A stretch of 64,000 nucleotides of DNA from Paenibacillus sp. FSL H7-0326 (GCF_001955535.1 NZ_MPVN01000002.1:1040719-1104718); one strand, 5' to 3'; counted from the stretch's first letter, positions 17,893-28,852 are shown. A program made the numbers and translations. Notes: generated from the sequence alone by a model not told the origin.

Positions 17893-20514
17893 TTATCCTG
17901 CCACGATCTGTTCCGCTACGCGGAGCGCTTCATCCAGCTTCGAAGCATCCTTGCCGCCGGCTTGTGCCATGTCAGGACGTCCGCCTCCACCTCCGCCGCA
18001 CACACTTGCTACTTCTTTAACTATTTTACCCGCATGCAGGCCTTTTTTCACATGCTCCTGCGGTACAACAACGACAAAATTCACTTTATCCTCGTTTGCC
18101 GCTCCAAGAACAAGGACCGTATCCGGCAATTTCACCTTGAGCTCATCAGCCAGTGTACGAAGTGCTTCCATTCCGGACACTTCCACTCGAGTTGCAAGCA
18201 GCTTGGTATCCCCATGCTGGACTACTTTATCCGTAAGCTGACCTGCTTCTATCGAGCTGAGCTTCCCTTGAAGAGATTCGTTCTCACGTGTCAGCTCCTT
18301 CACTTGCAGATGAAGCGAATCAATACGCTTAGGAACATCGTTAAGATTGGATTTGAGCAGTGCAGCGGATTGTTTCAGCAGATCCAGCTGTCCTTCCAGG
18401 TATTCATATGCGCCGCGTCCTGTAAGTGCCTCGATCCGTCTCACACCAGAGCCAATACCGCTTTCGCTTACCAATTTGAAGAGACCAATCTCAGAAGTGT
18501 TATTTACATGACAGCCTCCGCACAGCTCGAGGCTGTAGCTGCCCACTTGAACGACGCGCACGATATCTCCATATTTCTCGCCAAACAATGCCATTGCACC
18601 CATAGCTTTTGCTTCATCAATAGATTTATATTCAATGACTACATCTAATTGATTCCAGATTTGCTCATTTACTTTACGTTCAATGTCGAGCAGCTCTTCT
18701 GGCGTAATGCTTCCGAAATGGGAGAAGTCAAAGCGCAGTCGTGAAGGTTCGACCAAAGAACCTGCTTGATTGACATGCTCACCAAGCACTTCTTTCAATG
18801 CCTTGTGAAGCAGGTGAGTTGCGGTATGGTTCTTGACAATCGCATCCCGGCTCGTCTTGTCTACTTCAGCTTTGATCTTATCCCCTACGCGAAGCTCACC
18901 AGCTTCAACGTTTACGATATGAACATGCTGTCCAAGCGGTGCTTTCATCAAGCCCTCTACTTTAGCCACAGCAGCTGCTCCGCGAAGAATCCCCTTGTCA
19001 CTAACTTGGCCGCCGCTCTCCGCATAGAAAGGAGTGATATCAAGTACGACTTGACAAGTATCGCCTTCACCGACTGCATCTACACTCACATCATTGTGAA
19101 TAAGAGCAACCACCGTTGATTCTGTCACGAGGTCATTATATCCAACAAATTCACTTTTAACCGTCAGATCGGCAATCGCCCCGCCTTGAACTTTCATACT
19201 CTCATTCTCATGTCGTGCAGAACGAGCACGATCCCGCTGCTCTTGCATTGCTGCATCAAAGCCTTCACGGTCTACAGTCAGGCCATGCTCTGCTGCATAA
19301 TCCTCTGTGAGGTCGAATGGGAAGCCATAGGTGTCATATAACTTGAACGCATCTTGTCCACTGATAACAGAACGTCCTTCTGATTTAGCCTGTCCACTGA
19401 TATCTGCCAGAATGGCAAGACCATCACTCAGTGTTTCATGGAAACGTTCTTCCTCCGTCTTCACCACTTTAGCGATGAATTCTTGCTTGTCGATAACCTC
19501 TGGATAGTATACACCCATAACGTCTGCTACTTGCTGTGTCAATTCATACATGAAAGGACGATCTAGACCAAGAACTTTGCCGTAACGCACTGCACGACGC
19601 AGCAAACGGCGGATAACATAACCACGACCCTCATTGGAAGGCAGCACCCCGTCACCAACGGCAAACGCAACGGTCCGGATATGGTCAGCAATGACTTTAA
19701 GCGCGACATCAATCTCTACGCTGTCATTGTATTTCACGCCAGCAATTTCGGCTGTACGCTGAATCATCGGCTGGAACAGATCTGTATCGAAGTTGGAATC
19801 TACATCCTGCAGAATCGAAGTCAAACGCTCCAGACCTGCACCTGTATCGATATTTTTGTTCGGAAGCGGTGTATAGCTGCCATCCTTGTTATGGTTGAAC
19901 TGGGAGAATACCAGGTTCCATACTTCGAGGTAGCGCTCATTCTCTCCACCTGGGTACAGTTCCGGATCGTTCGCGTCATTGCCGTAAGCTTCGCCGCGAT
20001 CATAGAAAATTTCAGTACAAGGTCCGCATGGACCTTCACCGATATCCCAGAAGTTATCTTCGAGCTTGATGATGCGCTCAGCCGGCAGGCCGACTTTTTC
20101 ATTCCACAGCTTATATGCTTCTTCATCCTCTGGGTAAACGGTAACGGACAAGCGTTCGGGATCAAATCCGATCCATTTCTTGTCAGTCAGGAACTCCCAT
20201 GCCCAAGTAACCGCCTCCTCCTTGAAGTAGTCTCCAATGGAGAAGTTCCCGAGCATTTCGAAAAAGGTATGGTGTCTGCGCGTTTTGCCGACATTCTCGA
20301 TATCATTGGTACGGATACATTTCTGAGAATTGGCAAGACGCGGATTCTCAGGCTTCACACGTCCGTCAAAGTACTGCTTAAGGGGCGCCATCCCTGCGTT
20401 AATCCATAATAAGGATGGGTCGTTATGCGGTACAAGCGATGCGCTTGGTTCGATTTTATGTCCTTTGGATGCAAAAAACTCGATCCATTTGGAACGGATT
20501 TCACTAGCCTTCAT
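17893..20514 (-). CDS. alaS: Alanine--tRNA ligase
   Basis: Class II synthetase that charges tRNA-Ala and edits Ser/Gly mischarging. The 873 residues cover the catalytic domain (motif 2 near [21 protein letters not shown]), the tRNA-recognition domain, the editing domain with zinc ligands HTATH near 561 and CGGCH near 666, a coiled coil, and the Gly-rich C-Ala domain ([16 protein letters not shown]). It has a good GGAGGTT ribosome site. Expression is driven by a consensus promoter at 21082-21110 and controlled by a T-box leader. The 5' UTR also carries an unexplained inverted repeat (20608-20659). It is the first gene of the block running down to trhP2. Confidence 0.98.
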   Translation of the reverse strand: MKASEIRSKWIEFFASKGHKIEPSASLVPHNDPSLLWINAGMAPLKQYFDGRVKPENPRLANSQKCIRTNDIENVGKTRRHHTFFEMLGNFSIGDYFKEEAVTWAWEFLTDKKWIGFDPERLSVTVYPEDEEAYKLWNEKVGLPAERIIKLEDNFWDIGEGPCGPCTEIFYDRGEAYGNDANDPELYPGGENERYLEVWNLVFSQFNHNKDGSYTPLPNKNIDTGAGLERLTSILQDVDSNFDTDLFQPMIQRTAEIAGVKYNDSVEIDVALKVIADHIRTVAFAVGDGVLPSNEGRGYVIRRLLRRAVRYGKVLGLDRPFMYELTQQVADVMGVYYPEVIDKQEFIAKVVKTEEERFHETLSDGLAILADISGQAKSEGRSVISGQDAFKLYDTYGFPFDLTEDYAAEHGLTVDREGFDAAMQEQRDRARSARHENESMKVQGGAIADLTVKSEFVGYNDLVTESTVVALIHNDVSVDAVGEGDTCQVVLDITPFYAESGGQVSDKGILRGAAAVAKVEGLMKAPLGQHVHIVNVEAGELRVGDKIKAEVDKTSRDAIVKNHTATHLLHKALKEVLGEHVNQAGSLVEPSRLRFDFSHFGSITPEELLDIERKVNEQIWNQLDVVIEYKSIDEAKAMGAMALFGEKYGDIVRVVQVGSYSLELCGGCHVNNTSEIGLFKLVSESGIGSGVRRIEALTGRGAYEYLEGQLDLLKQSAALLKSNLNDVPKRIDSLHLQVKELTRENESLQGKLSSIEAGQLTDKVVQHGDTKLLATRVEVSGMEALRTLADELKVKLPDTVLVLGAANEDKVNFVVVVPQEHVKKGLHAGKIVKEVASVCGGGGGGRPDMAQAGGKDASKLDEALRVAEQIVAG

Positions 20515-20607
20515 AGTTCATAACCTCCAGTTTTTAAATGTATATCGATTAGCCTTCGCGCCTCTTGAGATACTCCGCTCCATGGTCAGATTGTTCTCCG
20601 ATCGTCG

Positions 20608-20659
20608 TTGTTTCTGAATTTGATCAGAATAATTACCAGTGGTAAAAATTCAGAAACAA
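20608..20659 (-). repeat. Large inverted repeat in the alaS 5' UTR
   Basis: Perfect 14-nt arms (20608-20621 TTGTTTCTGAATTT and 20646-20659) with a 24-nt centre that itself holds the small palindrome TTACC-AGT-GGTAA. It lies between the T-box terminator and the alaS start, so it is in the message when the T-box is read through. It is not part of the T-box fold and has no T-run. Confidence 0.7.
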
Positions 20660-20789
20660 ATACGAGCGCTTCGCTTCTATGAACAATTCTGCCCACTCCG
20701 CTTTGGGTGTGTCCCACTGAAAAGGAAGAAGGCTAAAAAATAAATTGAAAAAAGGTTTTTCCCGGTACGGGAGAAAAGCCGCAGGGAAT
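20660..20789 (-). other. alaS leader segment without recognised features
   Basis: Transcribed 5' UTR between the T-box terminator and the inverted repeat. I see no reading frame with a ribosome site and no other hairpin of note. Confidence 0.5.
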
Positions 20790-20790
20790 A

Positions 20791-21075
20791 AAAAAACGCC
20801 CCTGATGAGATCAGGGACGAGTTAATCGCGGTACCACCCTGGTTATCGCTGCTGCTCATCTTACGAATGAGAATACAAGCGATCGCCTTGTAGAACCTGA
20901 TAACGGTAGGTCAACCGGCGGCTTTAACCGCTCTCCGAAATTAGCTTTCCGCCGCTTCATTCCAGGACTCTTACACCCAACAGCTCATCGTTAATAGGAG
21001 CTGAAGGAGTCCATTCTCTGAGGGAACACCCTGACGTACTTGATTTCATCATTGAATTTACGATATAAACATACA
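20791..21075 (-). promoter_or_regulatory. T-box leader of alaS
   Basis: Uncharged-tRNA sensing leader. The hallmark T-box sequence GGGTGGTACCGCG (minus strand, 20827-20839) is followed by the terminator stem CGTCCCTGAT...CAGGGGCG and six T (20791-20819). Upstream a stem I region with the conserved AAGTACGTCAGG and AGAGAATGG elements is visible. When tRNA-Ala is uncharged its 3' end should pair with TGGT of the T-box and favour the antiterminator. I did not resolve the specifier loop; tRNA-Ala is inferred from the gene. Confidence 0.93.
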
Positions 21076-21081
21076 TAATTC

Positions 21082-21110
21082 ATTATATCGTTCCAGAAAG
21101 TTCATGTCAA
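21082..21110 (-). promoter_or_regulatory. Consensus SigA promoter of the alaS operon
   Basis: Perfect TTGACA (21105-21110) and TATAAT (21082-21087) on the minus strand with a 17-nt spacer, placing the start near 21075 at the head of the T-box leader. Confidence 0.92.
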
Positions 21111-21143
21111 CGCATCCTTTGGGGAAAGGAAAGAGCTGCACTT

Positions 21144-22214
21144 TTATTCAATTGTCTTCCGCTTGATATAGTATATAAAGAAATGCTGAAAGATCACCTT
21201 CAGCGCGGCAAATACAGGAACAGCCAGTACCAGACCAATCACTCCCGCCAGTTCTCCTCCAACAAGCAGCGCAAATATGATCGTCAGCGGATGCAGATGA
21301 AGCGTTTTGCCAACCACTTGTGGAGACACTACATTGCTCTCTAGTATTTGGCAAAGGGTGTTCACAATAACGACAAACAGCACCATTTTAAAAGAGATCG
21401 TAGAGGCCATGACTACCGCCGGAGCAGCACCCAGAAAAGGACCCAGGTAAGGTACAATATTAAACACACATACAACACTCGCCAGAAGCAAGGCATACGG
21501 CATGCCAATGATCATATATCCGATGTAAGCAAATATGCCGACAACAATACATACGATAAACTGACCTCTTATATAATTGCCGAGCGCCGTATCAATATCT
21601 TTTAAGAGCATGACAATGGATTTTCGCTGCGAACGCGGAAGATAGGAGACGACCGCTTTTTCCATAACATCAAAGTCCTTGAGCATGTAAAAAATCAGAA
21701 ACGGAACGATAAATATATTGAAAATCGTATTGATTGTTGAGCCAATGTTATCCATAAAAGCGGAGATCCCTGTGGCCAAACGATTCTCCATTTGGTACAG
21801 CCATCCATTAATACCTGTCCTAATCCCCGGAGGCATTAAACCGCTGTTCATGTTATTCATTAAGCTCTGTGCATGCATATTGAGCTCAGGCAGGTGCTCA
21901 TTCAGTTGTTCCAGCTGTTCAACAAACATCGGAATGACATTCATCAGGATAACGACAAGACAGGTGATAAACACAGCATATATAAGCAGCACAGCTATGC
22001 TTCTAGGCACTTTGCGGCCTCCGAGCATACTAACGACAGGGTTTAGCACATACGATACAATTAAGGCAACAATGAATGGTGCGAGTATAGCTTTGAAAAA
22101 ATCGTATATATCAAGGAGCATTGGCCGAAGCAGCCAAATAAAATATAAAATGATAAGGGCAAGTAATATGAGCAATCCGTATCGAAACAGCTTGCTGTTT
22201 TTTAAGTGCTCCAC
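21144..22214 (-). CDS. AI-2E family transporter (second copy)
   Basis: Polytopic membrane protein of 356 residues. N-terminal helices (about 8-28 and 34-55), a further helix and a soluble loop, then the C-terminal helical bundle with VVCVFNIVPYLGPFLGAAPA and the ending LVLAVPVFAALKVI that marks this family. Substrate unknown. GTG 22214 is chosen because GAGGAGG lies 8 nt upstream; the longer frame to 22268 has no ribosome site. It lies just upstream of the alaS promoter and faces the same way. It is more similar in layout to B. subtilis YrrI, which sits near alaS there, than to the copy at 7398. Confidence 0.9.
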   Translation of the reverse strand: MEHLKNSKLFRYGLLILLALIILYFIWLLRPMLLDIYDFFKAILAPFIVALIVSYVLNPVVSMLGGRKVPRSIAVLLIYAVFITCLVVILMNVIPMFVEQLEQLNEHLPELNMHAQSLMNNMNSGLMPPGIRTGINGWLYQMENRLATGISAFMDNIGSTINTIFNIFIVPFLIFYMLKDFDVMEKAVVSYLPRSQRKSIVMLLKDIDTALGNYIRGQFIVCIVVGIFAYIGYMIIGMPYALLLASVVCVFNIVPYLGPFLGAAPAVVMASTISFKMVLFVVIVNTLCQILESNVVSPQVVGKTLHLHPLTIIFALLVGGELAGVIGLVLAVPVFAALKVIFQHFFIYYIKRKTIE

Positions 22215-22309
22215 ATCTGTCTCCTCCTCGGACGGGCTTATCCATGTAAGTATATGTAGGACCATCACAATTTAATCCTGTACTCGTCCAAGAGACATAA
22301 AGGTACAAC

Positions 22310-22356
22310 AAAAAAACGCTAACTGTATTCCAACGGCTGAAATACGATTAGCGTTT
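22310..22356 (-). terminator. Terminator after the zinc-ribbon gene
   Basis: Outer 8-bp stem AACGCTAA/TTAGCGTT extended inward with minor mismatches, followed on the minus strand by seven T. The plus-strand side is T-rich too. Confidence 0.85.
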
Positions 22357-22467
22357 CTATTTTTTCTGACTATCCCCATCACATGAACCGACAGCTATGT
22401 ATACTTCTTCTAGAAGTCATGACTAGCGCGTGTTAGACCGTGCATAGAGGAAGTTGTTGGTAATAAG

Positions 22468-22677
22468 TTATTGTGATATTTGTATGCCAGGATAATCCTG
22501 AGGCATCTCATCACCAAAGAATAGATCATCAAGTGAGCTCAGCGTTCCATCCTCTTCCACTTGATACACTGACATCTTATCTCCGTTCACTGTCAGCTCA
22601 ATAAAGCATCCCCAGCAATAAAATTGGTGTGAACCAATCTTTCCTATATCTTTGGAACTACAATTTGGACATTTCAT
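22468..22677 (-). CDS. Small zinc-ribbon protein of unknown function
   Basis: Hypothetical protein of 69 residues. The N-terminal half is a zinc ribbon (CPNC near residue 2-5 and CWGC near 22-25) and the C-terminal half is acidic (DDLFFGDEMPQDYPG). I do not recognise a specific family. ATG 22677 is preferred over the GTG at 22686 because AGGTGA lies 5 nt upstream. It has its own terminator and stands alone between the permease and PRC-barrel genes. The CxxC pairs, good ribosome site and terminator make it a real gene. Confidence 0.8.
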   Translation of the reverse strand: MKCPNCSSKDIGKIGSHQFYCWGCFIELTVNGDKMSVYQVEEDGTLSSLDDLFFGDEMPQDYPGIQISQ

Positions 22678-22768
22678 TAACTTCACCTATCCGTTAGCAG
22701 AATATTAAACACTTAATACTGTCATAGCTTGAACTTAAGATCATATACTTGGTTACATATCCGCTCTC

Positions 22769-23275
22769 TTAATTCATTCTATACAGATGCTGCTCACTTG
22801 CAGCAGGAACGATAATGGCATGCTCGCCAAGCGTTATCTCTTCTGCAAGAGGCAGCCATTTCCGGCCTTCCATCAAGTCAGTGACAAACCCGTCACTAAT
22901 TTCGAGACTTATTATATGATTTCCCAATTCCTGGTCAAAATAAACGTCGGTTACATGTCCGAGCTTCAAGCCTTCCCTTGTAAGCACCGACATATCTCTT
23001 AGTTTATGATGACCTTTGGCATAGCTATATTGTATGTCGTCAGCTTCCGTATGCCGGATCGCCTGTTGATTACGAATCATTACTGCATCCTCGCCGTAAG
23101 CGACGATGTCTCCCCATTCAATCGTTTTGACCTTGCCCGAAAAAAGGGCTCTACCGTCTAACTCGATTCCACAAATCTTCCAGTCCTCTGTAAGCAAAAA
23201 ATCAACAATTTTGCCGATTTGTCTGCCGACCGTCATATCATAAACGGCAAGACCTATCATCTCTTGAAGTTTCAT
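22769..23275 (-). CDS. PRC-barrel domain protein (YrrD-like)
   Basis: Cytosolic protein of 168 residues with two PRC-barrel repeats: the first starts at MIGLAVYDMTVGRQIGKIVDFLL, the second at MSVLTREGLKLGHVTDVYFD near residue 95. PRC barrels are small beta-barrels that bind RNA or protein partners in RimM and photosynthetic reaction centres; this stand-alone Bacillales form (YrrD) has no proven role. It follows the cysteine desulfurase gene by about 120 nt on the same strand, in the region where B. subtilis also places yrrD near yrvO and mnmA. Confidence 0.88.
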   Translation of the reverse strand: MKLQEMIGLAVYDMTVGRQIGKIVDFLLTEDWKICGIELDGRALFSGKVKTIEWGDIVAYGEDAVMIRNQQAIRHTEADDIQYSYAKGHHKLRDMSVLTREGLKLGHVTDVYFDQELGNHIISLEISDGFVTDLMEGRKWLPLAEEITLGEHAIIVPAASEQHLYRMN

Positions 23276-23398
23276 GTCTGCTTGGGGGTATCCCTTTCAT
23301 CTCCTTGAATTAGAATATGAGCAGCACGAGGTGCTGCTATATTCGGCCGATGACAACAGGACGCAAATTCCCTCCTCTGTCCGTATATATAGAAACCC

Positions 23399-24547
23399 TT
23401 AAGCTCTACTACGCAGCCGCTTAATAATGGTTCCAACTTTTTGAGCGGTATATACCAAATCTTTTTTAGTATTACCCAGCCCAAAACTAAATCGAATCGC
23501 AGAATCCATAATTTCTTCAGGTAATTGCATCGCTTCAAGCACATGGGAACGCGTGAGTGAGCCTGAGGTGCATGCTGAGCCGCTTGCGCAGGCTACACCT
23601 TCTACATCAAGATTCATGAGCATCGTCTCCGTTTTGACAGAAGGGAAACTGACGTTAACGATATGAGGAAGAACCTGTTCAGGATGGCCATTCAACACAA
23701 ATTCACCTTCTCCAACTTCCTTGCTGAGCTCTTCAAGAAACACGCTTCGCAGTTCAAGATCGTGTGCTGTTCTCTCCTCCATATGAGAAGCTGCCAGTTC
23801 CACCGCTGTTGCAAAACCAACAATCCCCGCCATATTTTCCGTACCCGCACGGCGTTTACGCTCCTGAAGTCCTCCGAACGCGATCGGATTCAGCTTCACC
23901 TCACGACGCAGATACAGCGCTCCGACACCTTGAGGTCCGTTAATTTTGTGGGCTGAGAAGCTCATCATATCCACAGGCAATGCATGCAGATTCATAGGAA
24001 CAGAGCCGAGTGCCTGTACTGCATCGACATGAAATAAAACACCGTGCTCCCGTGCAATGCTTCCAATCTCTTCGATGGGCTGAATGGTTCCCACTTCGTT
24101 GTTGGCATACATCACGCTAATTAAAATCGTATCTGGTCTTATGGCTGATCTCACATCATCTGTGCTGACAAGTCCATAGGAATCAACCGGAAGATAGGTA
24201 ACCTCATAGCCCTCTTGTTCCAGCTGTTCAAAAGAATGGAGCACTGCGTGATGCTCAATGGAAGTGGTAATGATATGCTTTCCATTATTTTCATGGGCAG
24301 ATAAGGCACCAAAAATAGCCAGGTTGTCACTCTCTGTCCCCCCTGACGTAAATATAAGCTCATCCGGAAAAGAGCCCAAAAAAGCCGCGATCTTATCCCG
24401 GGCACTGCTTACGGTACGCTTCGCAGCACGCCCGAAGGCGTGCACGCTCGATGCGTTACCGAATTGACCAGTCATTACCTTAAGCATTGCTTCTGCAACT
24501 TCAGGATGTACAGGAGTGGATGCGGCATGATCCAAGTAGATATTCAT
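23399..24547 (-). CDS. Cysteine desulfurase (IscS/NifS family, YrvO-like)
   Basis: PLP enzyme that takes sulfur from cysteine as a persulfide; in B. subtilis YrvO supplies MnmA for tRNA 2-thiouridine. 382 residues with the N-terminal IYLDHAASTPVHPEV, the PLP Lys in SFSAHKINGPQG near 199, and the persulfide Cys in ASGSACTSG near 325, a short-loop-independent IscS-like layout. ATG 24547 has GGGGTG 9 nt upstream. The gene follows cymR by 17 nt, so they form an operon; mnmA is divergent on the other side of cymR instead of downstream as in B. subtilis. Confidence 0.95.
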   Translation of the reverse strand: MNIYLDHAASTPVHPEVAEAMLKVMTGQFGNASSVHAFGRAAKRTVSSARDKIAAFLGSFPDELIFTSGGTESDNLAIFGALSAHENNGKHIITTSIEHHAVLHSFEQLEQEGYEVTYLPVDSYGLVSTDDVRSAIRPDTILISVMYANNEVGTIQPIEEIGSIAREHGVLFHVDAVQALGSVPMNLHALPVDMMSFSAHKINGPQGVGALYLRREVKLNPIAFGGLQERKRRAGTENMAGIVGFATAVELAASHMEERTAHDLELRSVFLEELSKEVGEGEFVLNGHPEQVLPHIVNVSFPSVKTETMLMNLDVEGVACASGSACTSGSLTRSHVLEAMQLPEEIMDSAIRFSFGLGNTKKDLVYTAQKVGTIIKRLRSRA

Positions 24548-24564
24548 TTTGACTTTCACCCCGC

Positions 24565-24984
24565 TTAAATATAGAACATGTAGCTGTCTGATTCAGTATC
24601 CTCTTTATAGGAGATCAGATCTTGAAGTGTTGTAGAATCCAGTACCTCTGCAATGCTGTTGCGGATACGCATCCACAAGTCACGTTTGGCCGGATCATCT
24701 TCCTCTGTAAAATCAACCGGAGAAATCGGTCCTTCCAGCACCCGAATAACATCTCCTGCTGTAATCGTAATGGGCTCGCGTGCCAAAATATATCCACCAT
24801 ATGCTCCCCGGATACTCTTAACAAGACCTGCATTGCGCAGAGGTGCGATGAGCTGCTCCAGATAATGCTCTGACAGCTGATTTTTCTCTGCAATACTCTT
24901 AAGTGAAGTCGGGCCCTCGCCAAATCGCCCAGACAGTTCCATCATAATGGTTAATCCGTAACGGCCTTTAGTAGATATCTTCAA
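24565..24984 (-). CDS. cymR: Cysteine metabolism repressor CymR (Rrf2 family)
   Basis: Winged-helix repressor of 139 residues; in B. subtilis and Staphylococcus CymR with CysK represses cysteine and sulfur uptake genes. It begins MKISTKGRYGLTIMMEL, then the Rrf2 core SLKSIAEKNQLSEHYLEQL and SIRGAYGGY. It contains no cysteine, so unlike IscR or NsrR it carries no iron-sulfur cluster. The start is TTG 24984, with GAGGTG 7 nt upstream; an ATG at 24999 overlaps that site. First gene of the cymR-desulfurase operon. Confidence 0.95.
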   Translation of the reverse strand: MKISTKGRYGLTIMMELSGRFGEGPTSLKSIAEKNQLSEHYLEQLIAPLRNAGLVKSIRGAYGGYILAREPITITAGDVIRVLEGPISPVDFTEEDDPAKRDLWMRIRNSIAEVLDSTTLQDLISYKEDTESDSYMFYI

Positions 24985-26435
<1,451 letters not shown>

Positions 26436-26464
26436 GCGTGATTCAGACACATAAGCAGACGAGT

Positions 26465-26506
26465 AAAGCCATTCCTCATGTATTACCATGAAGAATGGCT
26501 TTTTTC
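26465..26506 (+). terminator. Terminator after mnmA
   Basis: Perfect 10-bp stem (26465-26474 with 26493-26502) enclosing a small CATG...CATG stem, followed by six T. Confidence 0.92.
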
Positions 26507-26536
26507 CTGCTTTTTTTATAGGAATTATTTAAATTT

Positions 26537-26917
26537 TTAATGAACGATGTATGAGGTTAACCACATACCTGCAAATGCAGCAGCTATTCCCACGGTTACA
26601 GAACTCATGACGTACAATACTGCCTGCATTCTTTTATGCGCTCTTATAAGCTGCATTGTTTCATATCCAAAGGTAGAAAATGTCGTATACGCTCCGCAAA
26701 ATCCAATGCCGAGCACTGCCCACCATAACGGCGGCAACAGGCCCTCCACGGTAAGAACATACAGGATTCCAAGCAGCAAGGATCCGCTGATATTAATCAC
26801 CCAGGTACCCCAAGGAAACGATGATCCTGCAGCGGCTGCCTTACGAGTGATGATTTTTCCAAGCGCATACCTGAGCATCGCGCCTGCCATGCCCCCTACT
26901 CCAGCAGCCCAGATCAT
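26537..26917 (-). CDS. crcB: Fluoride ion channel subunit CrcB/FluC (second copy)
   Basis: Four-helix membrane protein of 126 residues; FluC channels are antiparallel dimers that let fluoride leave the cell. Conserved features are visible: GGMAGAMLRYALG near the N-terminus, WGTWVINISGSLLLG, and the pore motif GFCGAYTTFSTFGYE. ATG 26917 has GGAAGGAG upstream and overlaps the stop of the other crcB gene by 4 nt (ATGA), so the two are translationally coupled and probably form the heterodimeric Firmicute channel. Last gene of the rarA-crcB-crcB unit. No fluoride riboswitch is seen. Confidence 0.95.
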   Translation of the reverse strand: MIWAAGVGGMAGAMLRYALGKIITRKAAAAGSSFPWGTWVINISGSLLLGILYVLTVEGLLPPLWWAVLGIGFCGAYTTFSTFGYETMQLIRAHKRMQAVLYVMSSVTVGIAAAFAGMWLTSYIVH

Positions 26918-27318
26918 ATTGTGTTCTCCTTCCGTGGTGCCTTGCCTAACATCCATTTGCCCCATCGAATTCCTATCTCACTCATGGATATTCCGATCGC
27001 TACACTCAGAACCACATACAATAATCCAAGGAACAGCTCACTCATGCCAGCTAATCGGACAACATCCACCGTGAAGGTAGAGAACGTAGTAAAAGCACCG
27101 GTAAATCCGGTGCCAATACATAACCTCAGTTCGGGCCCGATGCTCCATTTACCTGGAGTAACTGTGAAAAACCACCCCAGAAAGAAGCAGCCTGCCATGT
27201 TAATCAGCCATATAGCCAGAGGAAATAAACCTTCTTCCGGTTGAATCAAATCCTGTACCCCATACCGAGCTGCCGTTCCCACAAATCCGCCGATACCAAT
27301 GTAAATAAGCTCCCTCAT
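26914..27318 (-). CDS. crcB: Fluoride ion channel subunit CrcB/FluC (first copy)
   Basis: Four-helix FluC paralogue of 134 residues. Motifs: GGFVGTAARYGVQ, PLAIWLINMAGCFFLGW, and the pore segment GTGFTGAFTTFSTFTVD. It overlaps rarA upstream by 4 nt and the other crcB downstream by 4 nt, so all three genes are coupled in translation. Differing lengths and helix sequences of the two copies suit a dual-topology pair encoded separately. Coupling to a replication-recombination ATPase is unusual; it may only reflect operon packing. Confidence 0.95.
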   Translation of the reverse strand: MRELIYIGIGGFVGTAARYGVQDLIQPEEGLFPLAIWLINMAGCFFLGWFFTVTPGKWSIGPELRLCIGTGFTGAFTTFSTFTVDVVRLAGMSELFLGLLYVVLSVAIGISMSEIGIRWGKWMLGKAPRKENTI

Positions 27319-28637
27319 CCTCTTTGATTCCGGATTCTTCTCCGCTCCTGATTCAGCTTGATTTTGGACTCATTGCCTTGCTCCGTTGCCTCGTAGAAGA
27401 CCTCATCCTGAATCTCCATCGGCAAGTATTGCTGCTCAACATAATGCCCCGGATAATTGTGCGGATATTTGTAACCCACATGTCCAAGCTGAACAGAGCC
27501 TTTGTAGTGTCCGTCTCTTAGATGGAGCGGCACTTCCGCCGATTTTAATTCATCCATCGTAGCCATTGCTTTGGCTATTGCGGTGTACACTCGGTTGGAT
27601 TTTGGACTCTCAACCGCAAACAGGATGGCCTGCGCAATGTTCAGCTTGGCCTCCGGCCAGCCATTGTTGCGGTAAGCCTCAAGGGCAGATACAGCCTGTA
27701 CCATCGCCTGAGGATTAGCAAGACCAATATCCTCGCTTGCCGCGGCGATAAGCCTGCGTATGAACGTCATCGGGTCCATCCCCAGCTTCTCTACCGCATA
27801 CAAGAACCAGAAGAGAGCCGCGTCACTGGAGCCCCGAATGCTTTTGTGAAAGGCAGACAGTACATCGTACTGTGTTGACTCATCCGCTTTGACAATGGGA
27901 CGGCGAATCGATTCCTCGGCTACCGCAAGGGTAATATGAATCGTACCGTCTGGCTCAGGCGGCGTCGTCAGCGCGGCAAGCTCCAGAGCATTCAGCGCCC
28001 TTCTAATATCTCCGTTTGCCATGGAAGCGATATGAAGAAGAGCATCCTCATCCGCTTCCAGCTTCATATACCCGAGTCCTTTCTCCGAATCATGTAGAGC
28101 ACGCCGCATGGCGAGGAGTGAATGCTCCTTGGTCAGTGATTCCAACTGAAACAAGGTTGAACGGCTGAGCAAGGCTCCATTCACATAATGAAAGGGATTC
28201 TCTGTCGTTGCACCGATGAAGATAATGGTGCCCTTCTCCACCGCGGGCAGCAGCGCATCCTGTCTAGAGCTGTTGAAACGGTGTACCTCATCCAGGAAGA
28301 GGATCGTCTTCGTGCCGTACATGGACTTATTATTTTGGGCCTGTTCAATGACCTCTCTGACATCTTTTACTGAGGCATCGACTGCATTCAGCCGGACAAA
28401 TTCTCCTTGGGTATGGTGAGAAATAATATGTGCGAGTGTCGTTTTGCCGCAGCCCGGAGGTCCGTATAGCAGGATGGATGAGACCTGATCTGCCTCAATC
28501 GCCCGTCTGAGCAGCTTCCCGGGTCCGACAATATGCTCCTGACCTATATATTCATCCAGGCTCTGCGGACGCATGCGATCAGCAAGCAATCGTGCCTTCG
28601 GCTCCGCATCCTGGCTGTATGAGAATAAATCCATCAT
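27315..28637 (-). CDS. rarA: Replication-associated recombination protein A (MgsA/RarA AAA+ ATPase)
   Basis: AAA+ ATPase related to clamp loaders and RuvB, acting at stalled forks with SSB. 440 residues: RMRPQSLDEYIGQEH near the N-terminus, Walker A GPPGCGKTT near 62, Walker B FLDEVHRFN near 115, sensor 1 GATTENPF near 141, and the C-terminal tetramerisation region (LHLRDGHYKGS...YPHNYPGHYVEQQYLP). The ATG has AAGGGAAG upstream. First of three overlapping genes with two fluoride channel subunits. B. subtilis YrvN is the orthologue. Confidence 0.96.
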   Translation of the reverse strand: MMDLFSYSQDAEPKARLLADRMRPQSLDEYIGQEHIVGPGKLLRRAIEADQVSSILLYGPPGCGKTTLAHIISHHTQGEFVRLNAVDASVKDVREVIEQAQNNKSMYGTKTILFLDEVHRFNSSRQDALLPAVEKGTIIFIGATTENPFHYVNGALLSRSTLFQLESLTKEHSLLAMRRALHDSEKGLGYMKLEADEDALLHIASMANGDIRRALNALELAALTTPPEPDGTIHITLAVAEESIRRPIVKADESTQYDVLSAFHKSIRGSSDAALFWFLYAVEKLGMDPMTFIRRLIAAASEDIGLANPQAMVQAVSALEAYRNNGWPEAKLNIAQAILFAVESPKSNRVYTAIAKAMATMDELKSAEVPLHLRDGHYKGSVQLGHVGYKYPHNYPGHYVEQQYLPMEIQDEVFYEATEQGNESKIKLNQERRRIRNQRG

Positions 28638-28666
28638 TTCACTTCCCTTAAATTGTGCTTACCTAA

Positions 28667-28852
28667 TCATAACACATGTCCTTCCTGTTCCTGATTTAGG
28701 AGTGACACACTTGTAATTTTAATCTTAGGTCCGTACTGCTTGCGGATGACTTTTCTCGCTTCGATGGCGGTTCTGGCTTTGACGATGATTTCCTTGAATT
28801 GATTTTCTTCCGTATCAACGACAACCACGTACCTTCTCGCACCGCATTTCAT
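28667..28852 (-). CDS. Small basic protein of unknown function
   Basis: Hypothetical cytosolic protein of 61 residues, predicted beta-alpha-beta (RYVVVVDTEENQFKEIIVKA, then ARKVIRKQYGP, then IKITSVSLL). I do not recognise the family. The start at ATG 28852 is supported by GGAGGTGG 5 nt upstream; the longer frame to 28867 overlaps that site. It precedes rarA by 29 nt on the same strand, so it probably is the first gene of the rarA-crcB unit. Confidence 0.7.
   Translation of the reverse strand: MKCGARRYVVVVDTEENQFKEIIVKARTAIEARKVIRKQYGPKIKITSVSLLNQEQEGHVL

Noticed and set aside
19681..20409. Long plus-strand frame of 242 codons antisense to alaS
   Set aside because: alaS is certain on the other strand; the antisense frame has no ribosome site and Cys/Ile/Phe-rich shadow composition.
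23272..23544. Minus-strand 90-codon frame between the PRC-barrel and desulfurase genes
   Set aside because: Most of it is an out-of-frame overlap with the end of the cysteine desulfurase gene and it lacks a ribosome site.
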